Shown piece after piece: positions 24,515-33,635 of a DNA stretch of 64,000 nucleotides. Numbering within the stretch: position 1 is the stretch's first letter; every line of letters begins with the position of its first letter. The notes beneath the pieces were generated by a model. It made no database searches, was not told the origin of the DNA, and saw nothing but the letters and a program-made list of their open reading frames with translations. This stretch comes from Bacillota bacterium (GTDB lineage Bacteria; Bacillota; Negativicutes; Sporomusales; Sporomusaceae). Both the position numbers and the translations under genes were made by a program. The stretch is taken from assembly GCA_023443285.1 (NCBI GenBank), contig JAEZVB010000128.1, forward strand, positions 1 through 64,000, written 5' to 3'.

Positions 24515-25273
24515 ATGCGCTGTGGCATAGATTTGGGTAGTCGTAGTGTGAAACTGGTCATGCTGGATGACGCCAAACAACTTAATACGGCAAACATCTA
24601 CGAGACAGCTAAATTTTACCGGGATTACGGCCAACGTTCTGAGACCGGACTGGTAGTGAACTTTGCTGCGCTCGGATTTCCTGAGGCTGCCAAACTGACA
24701 GCCACCGGCTATGGGCGTAATACGATTGATATTGTTGGTGCTACTGTAATTCCTGAGCTAAAGGCTCACATGCTGGGCGCTATAGCGCAGACGGGACTGA
24801 CTGACTTTACGCTGCTGGATTTAGGCGGTCAGGATAGCAAGGTAATCAAAGTTCGTAAAGGCAGAATGGTAGATTTCCAGACAAATGACAAGTGCGCTGC
24901 AAGCACTGGCAGGTATCTGGAAAATATGGCTGGAGTGCTTGATATTAGTTTAGAGGAGCTGGCTGGCTATAGCGAGAGTCCGGTGGAACTTAGCGCCACC
25001 TGTGCAATCTTTGGTGAATCAGAGCTGATTGGGCGGATTGTCGAGGGATACAGTACGGCTGAACTAGCTGCCGGCGTTAACTATACCATTTATAAACGCA
25101 TAAGACCTATGCTTGGTGCGCTAAAGAGTGACAAACTTGTTTTTACAGGTGGCGTTGCACTTGGTGGGGCTATCCAGAAATTTATTACCCGGGAAATGGG
25201 GATAGAGGTTATTATACCTAAGCATCCCCAACTGAACGGTGCCATTGGTTGCGCGGTATATGAGGGGAAATAG
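24515..25273 (+). CDS. ATP-dependent activator of 2-hydroxyacyl-CoA dehydratase (BadF/HgdC family)
   Basis: About 252 residues from ATG 24515 with GAGGAGG in front. The ASKHA fold signatures are clear: GIDLGSRSVKLV (phosphate 1), LDLGGQDSKVI (phosphate 2), FTGGVALGGAIQKF (adenosine loop). Two cysteines, in NDKCAASTGRYLE and SATCAIFGESEL, are where the homodimer holds its bridging [4Fe-4S] cluster. It uses ATP hydrolysis to push one electron into the dehydratase partner. Encoded 15 bases behind that partner, so the pair is functional as a unit. Confidence 0.9.
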   Translation: MRCGIDLGSRSVKLVMLDDAKQLNTANIYETAKFYRDYGQRSETGLVVNFAALGFPEAAKLTATGYGRNTIDIVGATVIPELKAHMLGAIAQTGLTDFTLLDLGGQDSKVIKVRKGRMVDFQTNDKCAASTGRYLENMAGVLDISLEELAGYSESPVELSATCAIFGESELIGRIVEGYSTAELAAGVNYTIYKRIRPMLGALKSDKLVFTGGVALGGAIQKFITREMGIEVIIPKHPQLNGAIGCAVYEGK

Positions 25274-25303
25274 CTGACCCAAGATGATTTGGAGGCGAAC
25301 AAT

Positions 25304-26983
25304 ATGCTGCTGGGAATTGATGTGGGTGGAACCTTTACTGATGCTGTAGTCATTAAGGAAGGTAAGGTTTTGGCAGCGGCCAAGACACCGACGACACATG
25401 GAGAATTGTTGCGTGGCATTATAACGGTTATTGATAAGGTGCTTGGGAGTCTGAGTCGGGCTGCTATTAAGCGGGTAGATTTGTCGACAACCATTGTGAC
25501 TAATGCACTAATCGAAGGTAAAATTGCCAAAGTCGCTTTGTTATTACTTCCTGGGCCAGGACTTAACCTGGAAGGGATGACGCCAGGCCAGCCGCACCTC
25601 TTAACTGGCTATACCGACCACCGTGGGCGGGAGAAGGCGGCGCCGATCAAGGAAGAGGTAATCGCTTCTTGCCGCAAGCTTGCAGGTACTGAAGTAGCGG
25701 CTGTTGTTGGCAAGTTTGCGGTACGCAATCCGGAGCAGGAACAGCAGGTAGCCGGCTGGGTACAGGAATATCTGCAGCCAGCCCATATAACGGTAGGTGC
25801 TGAACTGTCAGGTTCACTAAATTACCTCAGACGGATTAATTCAGCCTACTATAATTCGGCTGTATGGCACATCTTTTCTGATTTTGCGGCAGCTATGGAA
25901 GCTGCAATTGCTGAACGCGGTATTATTGCGCCAGTATATATATTAAAAGCGGATGGCGGCACCTTGCCCCTAGCAGCAGCCAAAGCAAGGCCGGTAGAGG
26001 CTGTTTTTACCGGTCCGGCAGCTAGCGTGCTGGGGATAATGGCACTGACCAACCTGGACGAACCTGCAGTTTCCTTAGATATCGGCGGCACCAGCACCGA
26101 TATAGCTCTGTGGCAAAACGGTGTGCCGCTAGTGGCTGCAGGCGGAGCCAGTGTTAACGGCTATCCCACGGCAGTGCGCTCGTTTTGGCTAAGCTCGGTT
26201 GGTATAGGTGGTGACAGCTATGTCCGGCGTCAAGATGGCTCCTTGCTTGTCGGGCCTATGCGCCGCGGGTCGGCCATGGCCTGTGGTGGTGTAGAACCTA
26301 CGGTAACCGATGCGCTTAGGGTTGCCGGGTTGATTGATTATGGCGACGAGGTACTCGCAAGACGCGCTATGTCTATTGTGGCTGCTGATGATCAAACTCC
26401 TGAGGATGCAGCGTGGGAGACCTTGCGTGTGGCAAGTGATACTGTGTGCCAGGCAATCACTGCGATGTTGAAGGAGCAGGCTACAAGACCAGTGTACAAA
26501 GTGGAAGATATTGTTCATGGTACAGCGTTTAGTCCTGAACTGGTTATTGGTGTTGGTGGTGCGGCGATGGGGCTGGTGCCAATGATTGCAGAAGAGCTCA
26601 GTCTACCCTGGCAAGTGCCTACTGGTCACATGGTGGCTAATGCTATTGGGGCAGCCTCTGCCCGGTCAACAACCGAGATTACGCTCAGAGCAGATAGCGC
26701 AGAGGGGTATTATACTGTACCGGAACTAGGCATCAAGCGGGCTATAGACAAACGCCGGTTTAGTTTGGTTGAAGCTTGGGCGGCAGCCGAAACCCATCTG
26801 GCTGAGCGTGCGGTTACTGGCGGCATAACCGAAGCGGCGACTGTTAGTGAAAGAGTATATGAAGAAGAATTTAATGTCATTCGTGGCTTTAATACTATTG
26901 GCAAAATCATGACCTGCAAACTGCAGCTAAAACCAGGTGTGCTAACAGCAGTACAGGCGGGGAGGCTTGGCGATGAACAATAA
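25304..26983 (+). CDS. Hydantoinase/oxoprolinase-family protein (HyuA-like)
   Basis: 559 residues from ATG 25304 (GGAGG eight bases ahead). GIDVGGTFTDAVVIK at the start and SLDIGGTSTDIALW in the middle are the two nucleotide-binding motifs of the HyuA/acetone carboxylase beta superfamily; ILKADGGTLPLAAA and EAVFTGPAASVLGI are also typical. The family cleaves or carboxylates with ATP (5-oxoproline, hydantoins, acetone), usually with a HyuB partner that is absent here. Overlaps the next gene by 11 bases. Confidence 0.85.
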   Translation: MLLGIDVGGTFTDAVVIKEGKVLAAAKTPTTHGELLRGIITVIDKVLGSLSRAAIKRVDLSTTIVTNALIEGKIAKVALLLLPGPGLNLEGMTPGQPHLLTGYTDHRGREKAAPIKEEVIASCRKLAGTEVAAVVGKFAVRNPEQEQQVAGWVQEYLQPAHITVGAELSGSLNYLRRINSAYYNSAVWHIFSDFAAAMEAAIAERGIIAPVYILKADGGTLPLAAAKARPVEAVFTGPAASVLGIMALTNLDEPAVSLDIGGTSTDIALWQNGVPLVAAGGASVNGYPTAVRSFWLSSVGIGGDSYVRRQDGSLLVGPMRRGSAMACGGVEPTVTDALRVAGLIDYGDEVLARRAMSIVAADDQTPEDAAWETLRVASDTVCQAITAMLKEQATRPVYKVEDIVHGTAFSPELVIGVGGAAMGLVPMIAEELSLPWQVPTGHMVANAIGAASARSTTEITLRADSAEGYYTVPELGIKRAIDKRRFSLVEAWAAAETHLAERAVTGGITEAATVSERVYEEEFNVIRGFNTIGKIMTCKLQLKPGVLTAVQAGRLGDEQ

Positions 26984-28292
26984 ATTACTGGGGCTGGTTT
27001 TCTTTCCGGCCTTTGACTGGGCCATTACTCCATCACACCCGGAACGGGAAGAACGCCTGCTTTATACCCGGGATCAGATTGTAGAAGAGGGTTTGCTGGA
27101 TTTGCCGACTATCAAAGAATATCGTCCTGGGCTGGCTAAGATCGAGGATGCACAGCGCGTTCATATTGGTGTACCTGATATTGCTTCCCTTATTACCGAT
27201 GCTCATCTGGTGTCGGCAGGCGGGGCAATAACTGCTGCCGAAGCCGTGATGCGCAGGGCGGTCACCAATGCGTTTGCATTAGTGCGACCGCCCGGACATC
27301 ATGCTATGCGGGTAGTGCATGGTACAAGGGGCTTTTGCACCATCAATATCGAAGCTATCATGGTAGAATATCTGCGGCGGCATTACGGACTCAACAAGAT
27401 TGCGATTGTTGATACCGACGTGCATCATGGGGATGGAACCCAGGATATTTTTTATCATGATCCGAATACGTTATTTATCTCTTTTCATCAGGATGGACGG
27501 ACACTTTACCCGGGAACGGGAGCCATTACGGAACTTGGCAGTCCTGCTGCCTTGTGCTCAACCGTCAATATTCCGTTGCCGCCGGGTACTACGGATGTCG
27601 GGCTACATTATGTGCTGGATAATCTGGTGTTGCCGGTGCTGGAAGATTTCCGGCCGGACATTATTATTAACTCTGCCGGGCAGGATAATCATTATAGTGA
27701 TCCACTGGCAAATATGGCAATTACGGCACAAGGCTATGCGCGGCTTGCTGAAAAACTAAATGCCGATATCGCCGTGCTTGAGGGCGGTTACTCGATTGAA
27801 GATGCGCTGCCTTATGTTAATACTGGCATTATTCTGGCTATGGCTGGCCTTGATTATAGTCGGGTGATCGAACCTGATATTGCCCGTTGCCCGCGGCAAT
27901 CTGAGGATAATACCAGGTATATTGCCCAATTAGTCGGCAAGTGGCAGGATATTTGGAGTAAGCGGGATGCGCTTCGGCGTGAAGCCATAGCGCAAGCCGG
28001 AGACTATTGGCAGCGTCGCCGGAGCATTTATTACGATGACAGCGGTATTCGAGAACAGCAAAATGAGACGGTAAGAATTTGCCGGCATTGCCAGGGATAT
28101 CAGACTGTTTCGACCCAGGCGGAAGGCTATTCATTTGGAGTAAAATCAGCATTTGCCGCCATTATTCCCAGACATAGTTGCAGTACCTGCCAAAGTCACG
28201 CCAAAGATGCTGTACATAAGGCCAAGAAAGAAGGCCGACACGACCATTATTTCCTACAGGATAAAGAACAAGATGCACTACAACAAATCTAA
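26973..28292 (+). CDS. Histone-deacetylase/acetoin-utilisation-family amidohydrolase with Cys-rich tail
   Basis: 439 residues from ATG 26973 behind GGGGAGG. The deacetylase core is intact: RPPGHHAMR (His pair), VDTDVHHGDGTQD (Zn ligands Asp/His), SAGQDNHYSDP and LEGGYS. Bacterial members remove acyl groups from small amines or acetyl-lysine. The last about 90 residues are an addition with two CxxC-type pairs (ICRHCQGY and SCSTCQSH), probably a zinc ribbon. It is the last gene of the dehydratase operon, which is an unusual partner set. Confidence 0.8.
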   Translation: MNNKLLGLVFFPAFDWAITPSHPEREERLLYTRDQIVEEGLLDLPTIKEYRPGLAKIEDAQRVHIGVPDIASLITDAHLVSAGGAITAAEAVMRRAVTNAFALVRPPGHHAMRVVHGTRGFCTINIEAIMVEYLRRHYGLNKIAIVDTDVHHGDGTQDIFYHDPNTLFISFHQDGRTLYPGTGAITELGSPAALCSTVNIPLPPGTTDVGLHYVLDNLVLPVLEDFRPDIIINSAGQDNHYSDPLANMAITAQGYARLAEKLNADIAVLEGGYSIEDALPYVNTGIILAMAGLDYSRVIEPDIARCPRQSEDNTRYIAQLVGKWQDIWSKRDALRREAIAQAGDYWQRRRSIYYDDSGIREQQNETVRICRHCQGYQTVSTQAEGYSFGVKSAFAAIIPRHSCSTCQSHAKDAVHKAKKEGRHDHYFLQDKEQDALQQI

Positions 28293-28322
28293 ATATAATA
28301 GCGAAAAACTAAGGAGGTCATT

Positions 28323-29066
28323 ATGACCAGAGCAGATGGACGTTCAGCCAATGAAATGCGAAAAGTAAAAATTACTCGTAATTATCTAAAATATGCCGAA
28401 GGGTCTGTGCTTGTTGAATTTGGTGATACGAAGGTTATTTGTGCCGCCACGGTTGAAGAAAGAGTGCCCCCGTTTTTAAAAGGATCAGGCGAAGGCTGGG
28501 TAAGCGCCGAGTATTCACTCTTGCCTCGTTCAACCCAAAGCCGTAATATCAGAGAATCAGCCAAAGGCAAACAGACTGGCCGCACCCATGAAATTCAACG
28601 CTTAATCGGTCGGGCGTTGCGAAGTGTTATTGATCTTAAAGCACTCGGAGAAAAAACGATCTGGCTGGACTGTGATGTTATTCAAGCTGATGGCGGTACA
28701 CGGACTGCGGCAATTACTGGATCGTTTGTTGCGCTGGTTGATGCTATTGATAGCATATGGGGAGATAGTACCAAGCCGTTTCCAGTGAAAGACTTTTTAG
28801 CTGCAGTTAGTGTAGGAGTCCTACCGGACGGTGTTTATCTTGACTTATGCTATAGCGAAGATTCGACGGCCATTGTTGACATGAACCTGGTTATGACCGG
28901 AAGTGGTCAGTTTGTGGAAGTGCAAGGAACCGGAGAAAAGGGAACCTTTGCGCAGCAACAGTTAATTGAGATGTTGGCAGTAGGCAGTCAAGGTATTAAT
29001 GAGTTACTTGATATTCAAAAAGAGACACTTGGGCCACTTTCGTGGAAAGTTGGCCGGGAGGGGTAG
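28323..29066 (+). CDS. rph: Ribonuclease PH
   Basis: 247 residues, AAGGAGG ahead of the ATG. Phosphorolytic 3'-to-5' exonuclease that trims tRNA 3' ends. Motifs: RADGRSANEMR, GSGEGWVSAEYSLLPRST, RTHEIQRLIGRALR and DCDVIQADGGTRTAAITGS are the standard family blocks. Ends one codon before the dITPase gene; the rph-rdgB-yfcE order is common in Firmicutes. Confidence 0.96.
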   Translation: MTRADGRSANEMRKVKITRNYLKYAEGSVLVEFGDTKVICAATVEERVPPFLKGSGEGWVSAEYSLLPRSTQSRNIRESAKGKQTGRTHEIQRLIGRALRSVIDLKALGEKTIWLDCDVIQADGGTRTAAITGSFVALVDAIDSIWGDSTKPFPVKDFLAAVSVGVLPDGVYLDLCYSEDSTAIVDMNLVMTGSGQFVEVQGTGEKGTFAQQQLIEMLAVGSQGINELLDIQKETLGPLSWKVGREG

Positions 29067-29068
29067 AC

Positions 29069-29677
29069 GTGGCAAAAGCGATACAAGAGATTATTGTTGC
29101 CACTAAAAATGCCGGAAAAGTGGCTGAGTTTAAGGAGGCGCTAAACGGACTGCCGTTTAACGTGCTATCGCTAGCTGATTTGGGAGACTTTCCGGAAGCA
29201 CCGGAAGATGGTCAAACCTTTGCGGAAAATGCTTGCTTTAAAGCTAAATTTTATGCGCAGATGACAGGCAAATTGTGTTTGGCTGATGACTCGGGCTTGG
29301 AGGTTGATTTTCTCAATGGTGCACCTGGGGTTTATTCTGCCAGGTATGCTGGTGAAGATGCCAGCGATGAGGAAAATAACCAAAAACTCCTGCACCAGTT
29401 GGACGGGGTAGCGGCAAAGCAACGTACAGGTCGTTTTCGCTGTGTGTTGGTACTTGCGGATAATGAGAAAGTATGGTGTACCGCTGATGGTACGGTAGAA
29501 GGCATTCTTCTGACTGAGCCGCGCGGAGCTAATGGTTTTGGCTATGATCCGTTACTGTTTTACCCTGCATTGAACTGCACCTTAGCGGAAATGTCGGGGA
29601 CAGAAAAAAATAAGATTAGTCACCGAGGGCGGGCGATACAGGAATTAGTAAAACAATTGGTGGTGCTGGAAAAATGA
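29069..29677 (+). CDS. rdgB: XTP/dITP diphosphohydrolase (non-canonical purine NTP pyrophosphatase)
   Basis: 202 residues from the GTG at 29069, preceded by GGGAGGGG. It removes deaminated purine nucleotides from the pool. Family motifs: ATKNAGKVAEFKEAL, LADDSGLEVDFLNGAPGVYSAR split across 70-95, GANGFGYDPLLF and MSGTEKNKISHRGRA. Overlaps the phosphoesterase start by four bases. Confidence 0.95.
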   Translation: MAKAIQEIIVATKNAGKVAEFKEALNGLPFNVLSLADLGDFPEAPEDGQTFAENACFKAKFYAQMTGKLCLADDSGLEVDFLNGAPGVYSARYAGEDASDEENNQKLLHQLDGVAAKQRTGRFRCVLVLADNEKVWCTADGTVEGILLTEPRGANGFGYDPLLFYPALNCTLAEMSGTEKNKISHRGRAIQELVKQLVVLEK

Positions 29678-30150
29678 GAATTGGTGTTGTCAGTGATACA
29701 CATGGCGACATTTATATGCTGAAAAAAGTCATTGCCGCTGCTGGAACGGTTGAGCAATGGTTTCATGCCGGGGACTACTACCAAGATGGCTGGCGGCTAA
29801 GAGAATTAACAGGCTTACCAGTAACTGTTGTTGCCGGTAATTGTGACCGCACGAAAGCGGTGCCGCCTGATGAATATGTGGAAATTGCCGGCAAACTCAT
29901 CTGGATAACACATGGACACTCTTATACTGTAAAACACGGTGTGGAGCAGCTACGATGTTGGAGTGTTGAGTATGAGGCCGATGTGGTGGTCTTTGGTCAT
30001 ACCCATATGCCGTACAACAGCTGCCACGAAGGAGTCTTAATCTTCAATCCCGGCAGTCCCGCCTCGCCGCGGGGCGGGACGCAGCCAAGTTTTGGCATTC
30101 TGGAAATAGACGAAAATGGAAAGATAGACGGACACATAATAGAAATGTAA
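29674..30150 (+). CDS. Metallophosphoesterase, YfcE/MJ0936 family
   Basis: 158 residues, ATGA overlap with rdgB. All metal-binding blocks are present: VSDTHGD, FHAGDYY, VAGNCDRT, THGHSYTVK and FGHTHMPY, then NPGSPASPRGG. These small phosphodiesterases act on cyclic or nucleotide phosphodiesters with two metal ions; the true substrate is often unknown. Terminator follows at once. Confidence 0.93.
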   Translation: MRIGVVSDTHGDIYMLKKVIAAAGTVEQWFHAGDYYQDGWRLRELTGLPVTVVAGNCDRTKAVPPDEYVEIAGKLIWITHGHSYTVKHGVEQLRCWSVEYEADVVVFGHTHMPYNSCHEGVLIFNPGSPASPRGGTQPSFGILEIDENGKIDGHIIEM

Positions 30151-30184
30151 CCTCGCTGTTTTTTTGCGAGGTACTTTTTTTACT
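30151..30184 (+). terminator. Rho-independent terminator after rph-rdgB-yfcE
   Basis: CCTCGC, T-rich loop, GCGAGG, then TACTTTTTTT. Confidence 0.85.
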
Positions 30185-30325
30185 GAAGCATAGTGCATAT
30201 ATAGTGATAAAACAGTGTATTTTTTAGGTAAGAATATTTTTTGATTTTTAGCTGTTTAACGAGAAAACTGGTAACTTTTTGCGTGGTAGCTCTTTCCTGT
30301 TGCCGGTAAGAGGCAGGATGCTTTC

Positions 30326-30355
30326 TTGACTTGTTTAAATCATAAACGCTACAAT
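30326..30355 (+). promoter_or_regulatory. Promoter of nrdJ
   Basis: TTGACT at 30326-30331, 18-base spacer, TACAAT at 30350-30355. The -10 element overlaps the first NrdR box. Confidence 0.65.
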
Positions 30356-30395
30356 ATATTGTATAGATAAAAAACAAACATACTAAATATTGTGT
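30349..30395 (+). promoter_or_regulatory. Two tandem NrdR boxes
   Basis: CTACAATATATTGTAT at 30349-30364 and ATACTAAATATTGTGT at 30380-30395 both fit the NrdR-box consensus ACACWATATWTWGTGT, and their starts are exactly 31 bases apart, the spacing known for NrdR repressor binding on one helix face. They overlap and follow the -10 element, so ribonucleotide reductase should be repressed when dATP is high. No cobalamin riboswitch was seen here. Confidence 0.75.
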
Positions 30396-30411
30396 TTCGC
30401 GGGGGTGCTGT

Positions 30412-32634
30412 ATGAATATATCGGATAATGCTGTTAAGGTTTTGGAAAAGCGTTATTTATCAAAAGATGAAACTGGCCGGTTTTTAGAAGATGTTGACGG
30501 GATGTTCCGCAGAGTTGCCAAAGCTGTCGCCAGTGCAGATGCTTCCTATGTTTCGATGGTAGAGGTGCAAAGCATTGAGCAGGAATTCTATGAAATGATG
30601 ACAAGTCTGGAGTTTCTGCCGAATTCACCGACCCTTATGAATGCCGGCAGGCCTTTGGGACAATTAAGCGCATGCTTTGTACTGCCAATTGAAGACACTA
30701 TGGAAGGCATCTTCGAAGCACTAAAAAATGCTGCTATGATTCACAAAAGCGGTGGCGGAACCGGTTTTAGTTTTTCGCGGCTGCGTCAAAAGGGTGCAGC
30801 AGTAAATTCCACTGGGGGAGTTGCCAGCGGTCCGATTAGCTTTATGAAGGTATTTAATGCTGCCACCGAAGCGGTAAAACAGGGTGGAACGCGCAGAGGC
30901 GCCAATATGGGCATTCTTAGGGTTGACCATCCTGATATTATGGAATTCATCACCTGCAAAAAGGACAATGCCGATATTACCAATTTTAATATTAGTGTAG
31001 GCATTACCGAAGCCTTTATGAAAGCTGCAGCAGAAAACCAGGAATATGAGCTGATAGACCCGCATAAAAAAACGGTAGTAGGGAAATTGAATGCCAGCGA
31101 AGTATTTGATGTTATTGTGGATATGGCCTGGAGCAATGGCGAGCCGGGAATCATTTTTTTGGATCGCCTCAACCAGGATAATGTGACCCCCGAGCTGGGT
31201 GCGATTGAAAGCACCAACCCTTGTGGCGAACAGCCACTGCTGCCTTACGAGTCGTGCAATCTCGGTTCGATAAACCTAAGCTTGATGATAAAGAACACCG
31301 GCAGCCAGCTTGCTGTTGATTTTGATAGAATTGGTGCAGTTGTCAAAAAAGCCGTGCACTTCCTGGATAATGTCATTGATATTAATAAATATCCGTTGCC
31401 CGAAATCGAATTGATGACAAAAGGCAACCGGAAGATCGGTCTCGGCATTATGGGCTGGGCAGATCTGCTGTGTCGGCTGCGTATTCCCTATAATTCGCAG
31501 CAGGCATTACACCTGGCCGATGAGCTCATGCGCTTTATCCAGGAACAAGCCAGAAAAGCGTCAATGGAGTTGGCTGAGCAAAGAGGGGTATTTCCTAATT
31601 TTGAAAAAAGCATCTATCACCAGCAAGGTATTAAAATACGCAATGCAACAACTACTACCATTGCCCCAACAGGCACATTAAGTATCATTGCCGGTGTTTC
31701 AAGCGGTATTGAACCCGTATTTGCTTTGTCTTACATAAGAAATGTCATGGATAATGACGAATTAATCGAAACTAATCCCTTTTTCAAGCAAGCGGCAATC
31801 GACGGTCAATTCTATAGTGACAAGTTAATGCGGACAATTGCCACTAAAGGCTCAATAAAAGGGCTTGCTGAGATACCACAAGGGCTCCAGGAGGTCTTTG
31901 TTACCGCTCATGATATTTCGCCGGAGTGGCATGTAAAAATGCAGGCCACCTTCCAGAAATATACCGATAATGCTGTCTCGAAGACCGTTAATCTCTGCAG
32001 CAAAGCAACCAGGGAAGATGTCAAAGAAGTTTTTAACCTGGCCAACGAGACCGGTTGCAAAGGGGTAACCATTTACCGGGACGGCAGCCGGGATTCGCAG
32101 GTGCTTAATATCGGCAAAGTCAATGTAAAAGAAACAACCGAGCCAAACCATGACGAAGCTAAGCAAGGCTTTTTGGCACCAAGACCCAGGCCGGAAATAA
32201 CTACAGGTTTCACCGAAAAAGTCAAAATTGGCTGCGGTACTATATTTATCACAGTAAACTATGATAAATACGGAATCTGCGAGGTCTTCACCAACACCGG
32301 CCGGGCAGGCGGCTGTCCTTCCCAATCTGAGGCTACGGCCAGGCTGGTATCGATTGCCCTGCGTTCTGGAGTCGGTGCCGGTTCGATCATCGATCAGCTA
32401 AAAGGCATACGCTGTCATTCGACAATCAGGCAGCAAGACTTAAAAGTGTTATCTTGTCCGGATGCGATTGGCAAGGTTATCGAGAAGGTGATGAAATTGC
32501 AAAATGGTGATAAGGGGGAAGCTGATAATCATTGTTCTGTAAATGGAAACGCCTGCCCCGAATGCGGCAAGATGGTTGAATATGAGGGTGGCTGCGTAAT
32601 TTGCCGGAATTGCGGGTTTAGTAAGTGCGGGTGA
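30412..32634 (+). CDS. nrdJ: Adenosylcobalamin-dependent ribonucleoside-diphosphate reductase (class II)
   Basis: 740 residues. Makes deoxynucleotides with adenosylcobalamin as radical source, so it works without oxygen. The active-site loop with N-x-C-x-E is at about 268-272 (STNPCGEQPLLPYESC), the finger-loop region SACFVLPIEDTM and phosphate-binding ATTTTIAPTGTLS are present, and the C-terminus has the Cys pairs CPECG and CVICRNCGFSKCG that form a zinc-ribbon-like end and reductant site. Stand-alone gene with its own promoter, NrdR boxes and terminator. Confidence 0.96.
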   Translation: MNISDNAVKVLEKRYLSKDETGRFLEDVDGMFRRVAKAVASADASYVSMVEVQSIEQEFYEMMTSLEFLPNSPTLMNAGRPLGQLSACFVLPIEDTMEGIFEALKNAAMIHKSGGGTGFSFSRLRQKGAAVNSTGGVASGPISFMKVFNAATEAVKQGGTRRGANMGILRVDHPDIMEFITCKKDNADITNFNISVGITEAFMKAAAENQEYELIDPHKKTVVGKLNASEVFDVIVDMAWSNGEPGIIFLDRLNQDNVTPELGAIESTNPCGEQPLLPYESCNLGSINLSLMIKNTGSQLAVDFDRIGAVVKKAVHFLDNVIDINKYPLPEIELMTKGNRKIGLGIMGWADLLCRLRIPYNSQQALHLADELMRFIQEQARKASMELAEQRGVFPNFEKSIYHQQGIKIRNATTTTIAPTGTLSIIAGVSSGIEPVFALSYIRNVMDNDELIETNPFFKQAAIDGQFYSDKLMRTIATKGSIKGLAEIPQGLQEVFVTAHDISPEWHVKMQATFQKYTDNAVSKTVNLCSKATREDVKEVFNLANETGCKGVTIYRDGSRDSQVLNIGKVNVKETTEPNHDEAKQGFLAPRPRPEITTGFTEKVKIGCGTIFITVNYDKYGICEVFTNTGRAGGCPSQSEATARLVSIALRSGVGAGSIIDQLKGIRCHSTIRQQDLKVLSCPDAIGKVIEKVMKLQNGDKGEADNHCSVNGNACPECGKMVEYEGGCVICRNCGFSKCG

Positions 32635-32663
32635 GTAAGTAAATAAATAAGGTATTGTTACAT

Positions 32664-32706
32664 GGTAAGGAGACTTAGCGATAAGTTTTCCTTACCGTTT
32701 TTTTAT
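32664..32706 (+). terminator. Rho-independent terminator after nrdJ
   Basis: GGTAAGGA pairs with TCCTTACC, loop of about 17 bases, then GTTTTTTTATTT. Confidence 0.85.
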
Positions 32707-32878
32707 TTATTGGGAAATTCATCATATGGTGTAGGTTTTATAACTGAAAACGAAATAACTAAGTGAAATAGAAATATTTGCAGGATTTTTGCTTTTTATG
32801 GTAAAGAATAGAGGTAAATGTTTGTTGTGTATGGCGTGTTTACAAGCAATAACCATTCCGCTTAAGAAAGGAGCTCCT

Positions 32879-33115
32879 ATGATTACATGCACTTATTGCG
32901 GCTATGAATGCCCGGATGATGCTCAAATATGCCCGAATTGTGGCAAGCCGATTATTAGGCTTATTGTGGATGATGAACCTGACTATAACAAAATGGCTAT
33001 GGATTTTCTTCAGAAAAGTGAACAAAAAGAGCCCCTGTCACAAAAAACTGTTATTAACATCGCTTGCGTGGTTCTGGTATTGGGTTTGGTAGCTTACACT
33101 GCTTTTGCAAGGTAA
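32879..33115 (+). CDS. Small zinc-ribbon membrane protein
   Basis: 78 residues from ATG 32879, placed by AAGAAAGGAG ahead. N-terminal zinc ribbon (CTYCGYECPDDAQICPNCGK, four Cys) and one C-terminal membrane helix (TVINIACVVLVLGLVAYTAF). Such tail-anchored zinc ribbons are frequent in Firmicutes without known function. Stands alone. Confidence 0.75.
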   Translation: MITCTYCGYECPDDAQICPNCGKPIIRLIVDDEPDYNKMAMDFLQKSEQKEPLSQKTVINIACVVLVLGLVAYTAFAR

Positions 33116-33441
33116 GTTAACATGGCTGTCTTTTAGTTCTCGCGCTGGTATGCCTGGAAGCTAAGACGGTTCGGTTCTTTTGCATCTCGGGTGTTGAAGG
33201 GTGACCATATTGTTTGTAAATGTAGAGCAATTTTCAAGTAGATACCAGTGCTCAATTTGCTTTCTCCCTGAGCATAAGTGTGGGGAGTAAAAGGGGTCAA
33301 GCTTGACTTGTTTTAATGGATGACTTTTATATAAGATTACAAATTATTAATAAGTCAACGTATCAAAAGTCAAGCATGAACCCCGAGACATTAATCTGGT
33401 TCAGCATATTTTAAAATAACATGTTGATATCAAAATAGTAA

Positions 33442-33472
33442 TGCCTCGTTTTCTGGACGAAAACGAGGCACT
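33442..33472. terminator. Hairpin, terminator-like
   Basis: TGCCTCGTTTTC pairs with GAAAACGAGGCA (loop TGGAC) and is followed by CTTTCT. The 520-base stretch 33116-33635 otherwise has no clear gene except a possible 35-residue fragment at its end; it also carries scattered words GTCAAGC/GCTTGAC near 33300 and 33370. Confidence 0.55.
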
Positions 33473-33524
33473 TTCTATAAGCACAGTTAATGGGATGAGA
33501 ATATATAACTACTGCTAACTTTAT

Positions 33525-33632
33525 ATGTGGATCTGTAAGGAACGCCAGCATTTGTACGAGACGTTCGATCATGCGTTAGCCGACCGGCTGTATGAGGTCT
33601 GTTCTAATTACCTTGATACACCGATCTCTTGA
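33525..33632 (+). CDS. Possible small protein or gene remnant (35 residues)
   Basis: Reads MWICKERQHLYETFDHALAD and ends NYLDTPIS. Its amphipathic, gene-like composition stands out in an otherwise non-coding stretch, but no ribosome site is convincing, so it may be the end of a decayed gene. It ends three bases before the convergent flavodoxin gene. Confidence 0.25.
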   Translation: MWICKERQHLYETFDHALADRLYEVCSNYLDTPIS

Positions 33633-33635
33633 TTA

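Noticed and set aside
30180..30411. Cobalamin riboswitch ahead of nrdJ
   Set aside because: The leader lacks a B12-box-like GCCACTG and is short after the promoter; NrdR boxes explain the site better.
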